Origin: Capitulum mitella
Taxonomy: Eukaryota; Arthropoda; Thecostraca; Pollicipedomorpha; Pollicipedidae
Assembly (NCBI GenBank): GCA_030062745.1
Contig: CP099850.1
Coordinates: 372,001 to 436,000, forward strand
Length of the DNA stretch: 64,000 nt
Reading direction: 5' to 3'
Shown: in pieces, positions 58,701 to 64,000 of the stretch
Numbering within the stretch: position 1 is the first letter of the stretch
Layout: the number at the start of each line of letters is the position of its first letter
Translations under genes and position numbers: made by a program
The notes under the pieces: generated by a model
What the model saw: only the letters and a program-made list of their open reading frames with translations
What the model was told of the DNA's origin: nothing
The model's database searches: none

Positions 58701-60649
58701 GCACACCTCAAATCCGTCAAATACCGACCTTTGACATCCTTTGTGACCTAAGATATGGTGTTAAGTCACAGAGTGGGGACGTCTGACGCCGTCTACAAGA
58801 TGGCACAGCAACAGCAAGAGGCAAAGTACGACAAATGACTTGACGAAAAATGAGAACCCAGCAAATGACAGAAATACGATATCCGTGAGCTCTGGAGCAA
58901 GGCTGGAAAAGCGTTTTTTTGGTGATGAAGAATGATGTGATCCAAAAACTTTCCATGGTCCAAAAGTTTGACCACCAAAATGCTATATCATAACCACGTT
59001 AACGAATTTGTAATTCTGCAAGTAAATGACACGGTCTCCATTCAGTGAGAAGCAAGCATGATGTCATAACTGACTTACACCAAGAGCGCCGACTTAAACC
59101 AGTATTACTGTTTGAAAAACGTTGAAAAAACTCCAAAACAAAAATTATGCTCCGACACCAGGAGCAAAAACCAAATTTCCAACCCTGTTCTGGAACATGC
59201 ATATATGACTGAACAACGACTAGGACCGCTACGAGGGACACCCATACTACGCCGGAAAACAAACGCCCCACGACCACGCAGTCAGGTCACGCTAGCGACA
59301 CAGCGAGTCCGCGAATGACCGTAGGTATAGCTCAGCCCTGCCACCAGCCAGGCGACCCACTCACCTTCAGTTTGCCGTCATCCAATAGGCGGACCTTGCA
59401 GCACGCGCCCTCAGTGCGCCAGAAACGGGTCAGCACGCGCACCCGGTACCAGCGGTCCGTACCCGGCGGGTGGTACGCATATAACTGCGCACACAGAGCA
59501 AGTCAACACGTGCTCGGTACCGGCCGCCTGTAGCTGGCGCATGGACCTGTGTACACAGCTCAGGTCAACACGCCTCCAGTACCAGCCGCCTGTACTGGTA
59601 CCTGTGTGCTCGGCGGGTGGCGGTGTACCCGCGTGTACAGTTCCGACCGACATGAGCAGCCGGTACTGGCGGTCCGTGCTCGACAATGACAGGTGTAAAG
59701 CTGTTCACATATGGCCGAATGGAGAGATGACAAAGTGTTTCTAGGAAGTCCAATGGAATCAGGTGTGACTGCAGGAACTAGCATAGGGGGAAAATAAAGA
59801 CATGCAATGAAAAGGACATCCCGATTGCTTGCATTACTCAGTGTCCCAAATACCATTCTAGCATAAGTGCCTATGCCTTACCAAGCAACTAGATTTCTAG
59901 TGACACCACTGGCAACACATTAAAAAAAACATGACAATTTCATATCAGTTCCAACGGGGCTTACGTCGCATTGTTTTTATATCTCACCTGGCCTGGCCGA
60001 ACAACTAGATCCATCTTCAACTGATGAATTTGTCTGGCACAAAGCTCTGCCATCTGTTGCTTTATTTGTGCAAACCTGGAATATTGTCCATAGCACAATT
60101 ACAGTGAGAACTATTTCATGCTTCTAAGAATCTCACTTTACCAGCTTGTTTGTACTTTTCTTCCTAATTTTTTCTACCCAGCACTTATTATCAGGTGATT
60201 TAGAGTGTTCTCACCCAAATCCATCCAGATGCAGATGACCTTACCTCAACTTCCCGACCCATCAAACTTGTCTGCAATGAAAGTAAAGCAAAGCAAAACA
60301 CAATCTCTTGTGGAACAAAATCACCACTATCAAAAGGACTTAACAACAAGATGGAAAGTAGTCTCAGCCCAGAACCCTGACTGTCCACTGCGTCATCCGT
60401 AAGCTGTAAATACTGCGTACGTCAGAGTTTCTTGTGCCGTACAAAAACAACATCCTGCTCTGGTCAGCTGCCACACTGTCCAAGAATAAAATGACGTCAG
60501 GCCGTCTATTTTCTCACAGGATGAACTGCAGCTCACCTGCTGTTGTCCTGGGGCAAGGCTGTCGGAACGGCCCAAATTTTGCACGGAGACACGGCCTCCG
60601 TGACCGTAAGAGGTCCAGAAAACGCCGACATGGTGACGTCAGCTGACAT
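34523..60649 (-). CDS. TDRD12: TDRD12 (Yb-type Tudor/helicase piRNA factor), 34 coding exons
   Basis: Orthologue of animal TDRD12 and insect Yb, BoYb and SoYb, which act in germline piRNA biogenesis and transposon silencing in cytoplasmic granules. Order of parts: extended Tudor (exons 1-5), acidic linker (6-8), giant low-complexity exon 9, helicase (10-17; motif I AGSGKT, motif II DDAD), CCCH finger (18), Tudor with the family-diagnostic ILALGN-like segment VVLALGRRLWLSPLV (19-22), a further Tudor (23-27), linker (28-30), CS/p23 domain (31-33) and tail (34). About 3,000 codons, against about 1,200 in human. Almost all junctions are GT-AG with matching phases. The 8-9 and 33-34 junctions do not resolve. 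An acceptor 9 nt before the ATG implies a 5' UTR exon. Confidence 0.93.
35228..35332 (-). CDS. TDRD12: TDRD12 exon 33, CS domain end
   Basis: LSWRRLTRDPLKARWLQHDL then DHLGGDGSSSEETF. The W-x-R-L-T...W...D pattern closes the CS fold. Confidence 0.92.
35683..35804 (-). CDS. TDRD12: TDRD12 exon 32, CS domain
   Basis: TEQADCVYAVALTLYSAVRP then ARVQVKLRKDK. Phase 2 in, phase 1 out. Confidence 0.92.
35933..35966. repeat. 15-bp tandem repeat
   Basis: Three copies of AACAGTGACGCCGTC within an intron of TDRD12. Confidence 0.9.
36124..36299 (-). CDS. TDRD12: TDRD12 exon 31, CS domain
   Basis: VTWWQDASYVRLYIHLSDVR then EVHVKPDSFFF, the N-terminal half of a CS (p23-like) domain, as in fish TDRD12 and insect SoYb and BoYb. 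Confidence 0.93.
36430..36545 (-). repeat. Decayed donor-spanning repeat at exon 30
   Basis: Four copies of about 31 bp, minus sense, beginning with GACTGGGAGA-like sequence followed by a GGAGGT-like segment. The first lies in the exon (DDWEKVPPQEV) and the rest run into the intron. Confidence 0.6.
36507..36749 (-). CDS. TDRD12: TDRD12 exon 30, linker
   Basis: RSPSSADSIEVLGPECVDLA, a proline run, then TEPLTDDDWEKVPPQEV. The donor is ambiguous. A GTGAGA gives the end used here, and a GTGCCG gives 36543. Both are phase 0, and the region is a decayed tandem repeat of the border. Confidence 0.82.
37060..37152 (-). CDS. TDRD12: TDRD12 exon 29
   Basis: MAPKVDGVPVQEFGDFEVVG then FPFSRFSRDGA. Phase 0. 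Acceptor is CGCCGCCAG and donor is GTAAGG. Confidence 0.88.
37426..37572 (-). CDS. TDRD12: TDRD12 exon 28, linker
   Basis: ALEAVPPPEFPPPPGDSPAD then LEELTYGDIYE, proline and acidic rich. The GTGCCA donor is weak. Confidence 0.82.
38124..38231 (-). CDS. TDRD12: TDRD12 exon 27
   Basis: VTDKAGGDYQVLLYTPERRH to LDRE, the end of the third extended Tudor. Phase 0 on both sides. Confidence 0.92.
38712..38840 (-). CDS. TDRD12: TDRD12 exon 26
   Basis: AVRCQLSCCRPPTEDGDWPE then LDDDQLWVPFHCQ. The LPLQ-AVRC junction fixes the acceptor GACGCAG. Confidence 0.9.
39547..39703 (-). CDS. TDRD12: TDRD12 exon 25, Tudor core
   Basis: WYRAQVLSVVTEPQRDSVSY then TVLYTDVGDTATVAEEWVLP. Core aromatic and Y-x-D-x-G residues are present. 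Confidence 0.95.
40153..40272 (-). CDS. TDRD12: TDRD12 exon 24
   Basis: FEHLMEELNAWAAGPEPRRL to CVVKFAEDD. A 23-bp internal exon segment recurs in the intron immediately beyond the donor, 64 bp away. Confidence 0.92.
40600..40729 (-). CDS. TDRD12: TDRD12 exon 23, third Tudor
   Basis: LYESSCLPLVSPLLNNSSVN then SPGLIYVQRNDVFK, a classic first Tudor strand (S-P-x-x-I-Y-V-Q). Confidence 0.92.
40885..41467 (-). repeat. 64-bp tandem array of the exon 22 donor
   Basis: Ten copies of the donor (GGCAG|GTGAGC, minus sense) counting the real one, at + landmarks 40895, 40960, 41024, 41078, 41142, 41206, 41270, 41334, 41398 and 41462. Spacing is 64 bp except one 54-bp unit. Each carries about 45 nt of exon end (GTCGACTGCAGGCCGGAGTG...) plus intron start. 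Confidence 0.95.
41468..41684 (-). CDS. TDRD12: TDRD12 exon 22
   Basis: VVLALGRRLWLSPLVRRRHH, then LASQLLERGFGQRAPRHLER. This aligns with the last conserved block of vertebrate TDRD12. Both borders are duplicated in the flanking introns. The true donor is the copy that leaves phase 1 into exon 23. Confidence 0.95.
41690..41985 (-). repeat. 92-bp array of the exon 22 acceptor
   Basis: Three extra copies upstream of exon 22, each with an acceptor-like CTCAG/CTCGG followed by a version of the exon's first about 35 nt (translating as LALGRRLWL or close variants), then TCTGTCTGTATCTGCCTGT-like filler. Confidence 0.92.
42328..42492 (-). CDS. TDRD12: TDRD12 exon 21
   Basis: RSRLLALPAELSAPPPQAVT to ARDHLLGHTAVGK, the strand after a Tudor core (LP..L...PPQA). 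Donor is GTCAGT. Confidence 0.93.
42932..43079 (-). CDS. TDRD12: TDRD12 exon 20, Tudor core
   Basis: CHEMALVGDLCGLEWDGTFV then VQLIDFGSSETVQ. The D-F-G segment matches the canonical Tudor core. Confidence 0.95.
43080..43215 (-). repeat. Second copy of the exon 20 acceptor
   Basis: On the + strand, CTCGTGGCACCTCCTGACGA (true border) recurs as CTCGTGGCGCCACCTGCTGA at about 43,150, each followed by a CACCGGACAC landmark. Confidence 0.7.
43325..43815 (-). repeat. Decayed array of the exon 19 donor
   Basis: Border copies (+ strand CTCACCTGTTGTCCGGG-like) near 43331, 43361, 43391, 43423, 43459, 43489, 43521, 43705 and 43737, plus the true one at 43796. Spacing is about 30-60 bp. A SINE interrupts the array. 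Confidence 0.85.
43536..43690 (+). mobile_element. tRNA-derived SINE
   Basis: Starts with a tRNA-like head with an A-box-like segment (GGTGTCGTGGTTACC), the anticodon-arm-like CTCGCCTTGTCATCGCAAGG and a B-box-like GGTCCTCGGCTCCAGTCC. An unrelated body follows, ending CGTCGTTAAATAACCC, a tail typical of many animal SINEs. Imperfect arms argue against a functional tRNA. It lies within the exon 19 donor array. Confidence 0.75.
43799..43978 (-). CDS. TDRD12: TDRD12 exon 19
   Basis: HGEVTVSVCHVEDAATLSAR to CAHYSLPDN, the start of the middle extended Tudor. Its donor is followed by about nine decayed copies of itself. Confidence 0.92.
44180..44625. other. TDRD12 intron segment, nothing found
   Basis: AT-richer intron sequence with a small TTGATTGATTGAT run near 44,215. 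I see no exon or element. Confidence 0.6.
44629..44891 (-). CDS. TDRD12: TDRD12 exon 18, CCCH zinc finger
   Basis: NPCVAHLFVSPAAAALIGLR then CDELLAFGRCRDRLSCERRH. Spacing is C-x8-C-x5-C-x3-H, an RNA-binding type CCCH finger found in TDRD12. The GTAAGG donor leaves phase 2. Confidence 0.94.
45727..45929 (-). CDS. TDRD12: TDRD12 exon 17, helicase end
   Basis: HDILVVSDTVAGELAVRDAA then VVHYDVPTVKRTQLGLRMSY. Motif VI (HRxGRxGR) is absent, as expected for TDRD12. Two copies of its acceptor lie upstream in the intron. Confidence 0.92.
45930..46075 (-). repeat. Copies of the exon 17 acceptor
   Basis: The + word CCAGCTCTGCGG (true border at 45,924-45,935) recurs at 45,982 and, as GCAGCTCTGTGG, at 46,059. 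The third copy also keeps the flanking CCGACCGCCAGCAC. Confidence 0.8.
46199..46345 (-). CDS. TDRD12: TDRD12 exon 16, second RecA-like lobe
   Basis: LLEAGLHRQRLAVFTSSDQS (motif IV-like) to LADGDQLGAALA. Confidence 0.9.
46789..46923 (-). CDS. TDRD12: TDRD12 exon 15
   Basis: LRKLSSHLSDQLVVTACYME to KDAKLLG, linking the RecA-like lobes. Phase 1 on both sides. Confidence 0.9.
47383..47488 (-). CDS. TDRD12: TDRD12 exon 14
   Basis: VERLMLAVHKVWRSRPPESA to ARHWTDG. The SAT motif III expected in active helicases is not recognisable here, where AVH stands in its place. Confidence 0.9.
47920..48075 (-). CDS. TDRD12: TDRD12 exon 13, helicase motif II
   Basis: GCDLLVGTPSCLLRLLERGG (motif Ib) and VCHLVLDDADLLVEQFTPQ. 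The DEAD box reads DDAD. Confidence 0.94.
48390..48539 (-). CDS. TDRD12: TDRD12 exon 12, helicase
   Basis: LPAGHGPVCLVLVPSWRRAQ (motif Ia region) to RPLVVHGGGAEKEQE. Phase 0 on both sides. Confidence 0.93.
48920..49087 (-). CDS. TDRD12: TDRD12 exon 11, helicase motif I
   Basis: KLRPIGFRASRVQAYLWPAV then SQAGSGKTAGYLLALVDSLL. Walker A (AGSGKT) is intact. The upstream K-P-x-x-F...Q segment resembles the Q-motif. Donor is GTCAGT. Confidence 0.93.
49482..49662 (-). CDS. TDRD12: TDRD12 exon 10
   Basis: EPRRPTEPQLVAGRLRELTG then HLRVLVHGRRRVAPLW, ending IPFQDMIQQ. Leads into the helicase. Phase 2 in, phase 0 out. Confidence 0.88.
49770..50240. repeat. Tandem repeats in TDRD12 intron 9
   Basis: Units of about 55-65 bp containing CGGACAGAACACACCGGACA and ACCAGAACAGCCCGGCCAGT. 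They do not include recognisable exon. Confidence 0.85.
50308..54384 (-). CDS. TDRD12: TDRD12 exon 9, giant low-complexity exon
   Basis: About 1,360 codons open without a stop, rich in A, P, S, E, T and R and predicted disordered. It contains about 24 tandem decapeptides of SETPTERLTV type (30-bp units) and about eight 13-residue VGPTSPVLDRPPV-type repeats (39-bp units). The 3' end leaves phase 2 at a GTGAGC donor, which joins exon 10 correctly. The human linker at this place is far shorter. The frame is supported by its open length, the multiple-of-three repeats and the 3' junction. The 5' junction is unresolved. Confidence 0.78.
50690..51400 (-). repeat. 30-bp coding minisatellite in exon 9
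   Basis: About 24 units of ten codons (V-S-E-T-P-T-E-R-L-T type). Variation preserves frame and the TPT core. Confidence 0.88.
51730..52065 (-). repeat. 39-bp coding minisatellite in exon 9
   Basis: About eight units of thirteen codons with core GPTSP and alternating tails (VLDRPPV or LSDRLSTV). Confidence 0.85.
54680..54772 (-). CDS. TDRD12: TDRD12 exon 8
   Basis: 31 codons, VGADGADEQRQALQKSLAGL and LVQGDRHQPTE, with a GTAGGG donor in phase 0. The next exon's best acceptor needs phase 2, so a micro-exon or an indel may lie between. Confidence 0.75.
54800..55080. repeat. 81-82 bp tandem repeat
   Basis: CACAGCTCACAGACCACCAG recurs at 54814, 54896 and 54977, and a changed copy at 55058. The array starts about 40 bp from the exon 8 acceptor but does not copy it. 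Confidence 0.88.
55120..55380. repeat. Decayed tandem repeat
   Basis: Three units of about 75-80 bp with AGCGTCTTACAGC-like and AACCAGCCGCC-like words. Confidence 0.7.
55686..55769 (-). CDS. TDRD12: TDRD12 exon 7
   Basis: 28 codons, DQTVTKKDFKMRQKQKEEEF and NSWREQNL, likely helical. Acceptor is CTACCCCAG and donor is GTACGT. Confidence 0.85.
56112..56251 (-). CDS. TDRD12: TDRD12 exon 6, acidic linker
   Basis: PSSSEAEDVELVPEASRRQT then EPLDSDDLEEPRSSL, a disordered acidic linker. Phase 1 in, phase 0 out. Confidence 0.85.
56914..57113 (-). CDS. TDRD12: TDRD12 exon 5
   Basis: AAAWSEAACQFVMRRLSPGS to AAKLAWSRPDDG, completing the first extended Tudor. Acceptor is TCGGCAG, and the GTCAGT donor leaves phase 1. 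Confidence 0.9.
57664..57818 (-). CDS. TDRD12: TDRD12 exon 4
   Basis: MVSERDLFALPEPFCYLSQL then PPRAVRLRLSGLRPIELCW, the extended-Tudor (SN-like) return strands. I placed the GTACGT donor so that phase 2 matches exon 5. Confidence 0.88.
57819..58165 (-). repeat. Array of the exon 4 acceptor
   Basis: The + word GACACCATCTGCCGACACAC (true border at 57811) recurs at 57865, 57941, 58017, 58087 and, weakly, about 58152. Spacing is 54-76 bp. Copies include about 20 nt of exon start, and some keep a usable AG (TGTCGGCAG). Confidence 0.88.
58170..59000. other. TDRD12 intron 3, nothing found
   Basis: AT-rich intron sequence between the exon 4 acceptor array and the dispersed repeat. No gene or element recognised. 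Confidence 0.6.
59000..59300 (-). mobile_element. Dispersed repeat, copy 2
   Basis: Reverse-complement match to 12,770-13,095 with shared landmarks such as CTCCATTCAGTGAG, TCATAACTGACTTAC and TCCAACCCTG. Copies in two genes mark an interspersed family. Confidence 0.6.
59365..59484 (-). CDS. TDRD12: TDRD12 exon 3, Tudor core
   Basis: LYAYHPPGTDRWYRVRVLTR and CKVRLLDDGKLK, the aromatic Tudor core. Decayed partial copies of the exon's 5' part and acceptor follow on the intron side. Confidence 0.9.
59490..59695 (-). repeat. Decayed copies of exon 3 and its acceptor
   Basis: On the + strand, the order GTCAACACG..CGGTACCGGC..GTACACAG follows the exon order GTCAGCACG..CGGTACCAGC..GCACACAG, twice, with a third fragment (CGGTACTGGCGGTCCGTGCTCG) at about 59,662. 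Confidence 0.65.
59988..60075 (-). CDS. TDRD12: TDRD12 exon 2
   Basis: FAQIKQQMAELCARQIHQLK to VVRPGQ, corresponding to the helix before the Tudor barrel. Acceptor is ATTCCAG and donor is GTGAGA. Confidence 0.88.
60537..60649 (-). CDS. TDRD12: TDRD12 exon 1
   Basis: ATG at 60649, then MSADVTMSAFSGPLTVTEAV and SPCKIWAVPTALPQDNS. It aligns in order with the first Tudor strand of TDRD12 (LKIEDPGCFWV-like). The GTGAGC donor leaves phase 2, matching exon 2. Confidence 0.8.
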
Positions 60650-60849
60650 GCTGTCTGCCTAAAAAGAACATTGACCCTAGTCAAACAATGTGCAGCCAAT
60701 GCGGGCTGCAGGGCTCTAGGCGTTGTAACAGATACGAGAGCCAGCGCCCCATGAAACTCATTAACAGGCCCCACCAGTCTGCAAAAATCTCAGGTTTTGA
60801 TGAGATCTTGGAGTAAGAAGCCATGCATGTGGCAGATTTCCAAAAATGT

Positions 60850-62760
60850 TCACGCAGAACCACCAAAACTAGGGCAGCACACCAACCTCGAGGCAGCAAG
60901 TTGGATCGGGGCTCGCATTACCGTAAAAATCTTCGTAAAGAAACATTCGACGAGAAGCATTAGTGTCCCTACGTGTGCTGCACAAACCACCTCCGGCGAC
61001 TGGCTCGAACCCTTCGCTTGCAATTGGAACAGAGCCTGGTAGGGAACAGGAAGGTGCACCCGAAAGCATTCTGGCGCTAAGCAAACGCAAGACTTAAGAG
61101 GGAATCGAGAGTGTTTTAGCAGCGTCTTCGCGGCTGAAGGCACCAACCTCTCCCCTGTTCCATCTAGCACCTATGCTGGCTCTCTTCTCGACACTGTAGA
61201 TATACGCGCGCCAGCGGATGAGCGAACGCTCAACAACCTGAAGCCTTTCAGCTCATTGGGACCGATGGATTCCTGCAAATCTGCAAATCCTTCGTAAAAC
61301 GGCGTCATCCCTGTCTGGCCCACTCACTGCCCTGTTTCATAAGTCCTTGGATTTGGGAGTCATTTCCGCCGAATGGAAGATGGGTGGGTTCATACCATTT
61401 TTAAGAAGGAACCAAGCAGAGCCCTGCAAACTACCATCCTGCGAGTTTCACGGCGGTCCCCCGTAAAATTCTCGAGTAGACCGGGTGATCATTGGGAGGT
61501 GATGGGAGCACGTGCTTTCTTCTCACCAACTGCACAATGCCCAGCATGGCTTCAGACCCAAACGTTTGTGTTCCACACAGTTCCTGACAACTGTTGAAGA
61601 CTAAAGCAAGGTGATCGAAGCTAGAGAACCTGTACACGCCATTACCTCGATGTCAGTAAGGCCTTAGATACTGTGCCCCTCAAGTGGCTCCTAAGCACAA
61701 TCAAGTCATATGGGGTCAGAGACCAACTTCTGGGATGGATCAAGACTTTCCTGACTGGCAGGCAGCAAAGGTTGGCAGTCCAGGGTGCAATGGGTCCACC
61801 TGGACTCCAATCACCAGCTGGGTTCGGTGTCGGGCCCCCTGTTGTTCATCCTGTTTGTTAATGGTCTGCATGAAGTAGGACAGTGTCCTATCTGGCTCTT
61901 CATGGACAACACTAAGCTTTTCCACCCAGTGCTGCTTCTGAAGGACTCACTGCTGCTGCAGAAAGGCATTAATCCTGTGCCAGCCTGGTCTGACATCTGG
62001 CAGCTGCCATTAATGAGGGAATGTGCAAGACCCTGTACTTTGGCCAGGCAAACTGGAGGCTAGCCTGTACTATGAAGGACATCCAGCCAGGGCAGGTTTC
62101 AGCAGAACAGGATCTGGGGTGCAGTGGACACATGCCTGAAGTTCCACAAGCATGCAGCTGCTGCAGTGTCCAAGTGTTGCAGATCATGGTGGTCACCTGA
62201 CTGTCATTCAAGCTTCTTGATCAGATGGCCCTGCCTCTGCTGCTTAAAACTCTAGTGCATCTTCACCTTGCACATGGTTGTATCATTTGGGGGCCATCCA
62301 GCCATGCCAACCAGAAGCTAATGGAGCATGCTCAGAGAGGCAGGTAACCAAGCTGGTGCAAAATATCAGAACAATGCAATACCCTGAGGCTCTGTACCCT
62401 TGGTCTGCCATCCCTAAACCATCACAGGTGCTGGGGCCAAATGATCATGGTCTAGTAGACCATGCATTCTCCACACAGAAATATTCTTTTCACCAGCTAT
62501 GTTGACTTCTATGAGGGGCCACTCCTGGACACCAAACAAGCCTGAAGCAGTGATGCTGATCAGAACACCTTAAGCATGAGGGTGGTGAGTGACTGGAATG
62601 CTCTTCTGCATAACCATTTGCTCTGAAACACTACACCAATTTAACTCCATGCTGGACTTGTCTGGGCACATCTAATGTATGCCATCCCAGACCAGGATTA
62701 ATGTACTGTAATGACTGAGGACCTAACTAGGAGCAGGTGCTAACAAGATGGTGTCAGTGT
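60850..62760 (+). mobile_element. Decayed non-LTR retrotransposon (LINE) reverse transcriptase
   Basis: Reverse-transcriptase pieces appear in order across different frames: RENRECFSSVFAAEGT, SLGPDG (conserved GPDG), MGGFIPFLRRNQAE-type region, LSTIKSYGVRDQLLGWIKTF followed by LTGRQQRLAVQG, GSVSGPLLFILFVNGLHEV, and then FMDNTKLF where an active enzyme has FADD. The C-terminal MRVVSDWNALL is typical of Jockey/CR1-type elements. Several frameshifts and stops show it is dead. It lies upstream of TDRD12 on the other strand. Confidence 0.8.
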
Positions 62761-64000
62761 ACCAAATTTGCCCCTGCTGAGTCATAGATAAAAATATGGT
62801 AAACTAGCAAAAATTTTGTGGACTGCAAAATAACACAGCCTTAGTCTGCTTCTGGTGAAAAGTCATAGTTTGGGGTTAAGTTACACTGTATTGTACATTG
62901 TGCCCCAATTAAGTTGCACATGGTGCCCCAAGTGGGGTGTCTTGCTGTCCTATTTGGGGCAGGAATGAGGCTGTTCCAAGCATTTTGTTAACCTGTGACA
63001 TGGTTTGCAGACTGGTACAGTAAAAAAAAAGCATTCTGCAAAAGATACCAAGCAGGGGATTACAACATGTGCCAATTTATTTGATGTTCTTTCCAACATT
63101 TAATAAGACCAAAAACAATAAAACATTTCACTTCTATTGTTACCAAGTAAATTATCCACCTCTGTTGCATAAATGTGTTAAGAAAGGCCCTTAACAAATG
63201 TGGTACCAGCCAGGCTTATTTCCAGACTTGCTTATGACACAAATATTCCAGTGCTAATATACCATAAACATTTCAATGCCTTGGTTGTCCAATAAATCAG
63301 TCCTATAACCCTATCTCAACACCAGAAAATTTAAAGTATTTTCCGTCCTCTACGGGGGGCTCCTACCTTTCCTGCGAGAAACTAGCAACCCATTTTCGCC
63401 ACTCATCAACATTTAATCATAAGTCATTTGTATTTACTATTTCGAAACAGTGGACACATCAAGGGACGAAGCAGAGCCACGTTTGAAACATCACATGCAA
63501 AGTTTGAATGCAAGGTCGCAAAGTTTGAATCACGGGAAATTACCAAATTTGAAAAAGATGCAGGCAGATTCGCAACATTTTTTCAAGACACCAAGTGCAT
63601 AATTAAAAAAAGCAGTCTGCAGTAATATGAGTTATTTTACTTCGTCCCGACAATTGTTGTTAGATTAAAAATATTTTTTTTGTTATGAAGCCATTTTATT
63701 AAAATGGTAGTAAGTCCACAGACCACTAGGGCGTATTTTTGGTATAGCTGGCGAATTTGGCAGCCATTGAGTCTGTCCTGAACATCTGTAAACAAACGCA
63801 CGCAAACGGCTGATTATTTTGGAGTGGGTGGTTTGAAATTTGTTTGAGTGTCGTTTGCTTTCAGACCGGCGTAATTTTTGCTGTAATTACATATTGCATC
63901 CATGCAGTGATCACATTGCGAGAAGTCGCGTGTTGAAGACTTCCCCAACTTTACGAAGCTGATTAATGATGTGTAGCCAGATGGAATGAAGTGCTGTGGT
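62760..64000. other. AT-rich sequence, nothing recognised
   Basis: No supported gene. Simple words such as AAAGTTTGAA recur near 63,490-63,550. It might include the distal promoter or 5' UTR exon of TDRD12, but nothing shows this. Confidence 0.5.

Noticed and set aside
60200-60290. Small extra TDRD12 exon (TSLMGREVE, acceptor TTGCAG, donor GTAAGG)
   Set aside because: Splice sites look fine, but its phase would put a stop in frame. Exon 1 joins exon 2 directly in the correct phase.

Overview
This window is a stretch of animal (metazoan) nuclear DNA, not bacterial. Its genes are cut into many small exons with GT-AG borders. Introns are long, GC-rich and full of minisatellites, and there are remnants of a LINE, a tRNA-derived SINE and TTAA-flanked DNA elements. 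The gene set (NFS1, and a TDRD12/Yb-type piRNA factor with a C-terminal CS domain) and the strong GC bias of the exons suggest an arthropod, perhaps a crustacean such as a barnacle. That taxonomic guess is inference only.

Layout. Positions 1-23,261 (+) hold eight exons of the mitochondrial cysteine desulfurase NFS1, entering from outside the window and ending at a normal stop codon. Inside one NFS1 intron, on the opposite strand (4,527-6,418), lies a nested gene for a secreted, probably GPI-anchored protein of unknown function. A 1.2 kb TTAA-flanked terminal-inverted-repeat element (6,847-8,050) lies in the same intron. Positions 23.3-34.5 kb hold a second TTAA element, a hairpin cluster, a small soluble cytochrome b5-type gene (29,575-29,919, -), a 33-bp minisatellite and a CpG-rich block. 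Positions 34,523-60,649 (-) are one large gene, a TDRD12 orthologue that I resolve into 34 coding exons (about 3,000 codons). Domain order is extended Tudor, a giant low-complexity exon of about 1,360 codons, a DEAD-like helicase with a degenerate active site, a CCCH zinc finger, two further Tudor regions, and a CS domain. Upstream of it is a decayed LINE (about 60.85-62.76 kb). The remaining sequence to 64 kb is AT-rich with nothing recognised.

Function. NFS1 supplies sulfur for Fe-S cluster assembly in mitochondria. TDRD12 acts in piRNA-guided transposon silencing in germ cells. The two are neighbours, and I see no functional coupling.

Main discovery. At least ten exon borders in the three multi-exon genes are flanked on the intron side by tandem copies of the border itself: splice site plus roughly 20-60 nt of exon, repeated 2 to 12 times in units of about 30-92 bp. 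Examples are 12 acceptor copies before an NFS1 exon, 10 donor copies after TDRD12 exon 22 with 3 acceptor copies before the same exon, and about 10 donor copies after TDRD12 exon 19. This looks like a recurrent process that tandemly duplicates segments spanning splice junctions, and I do not know it as a described feature of a genome.
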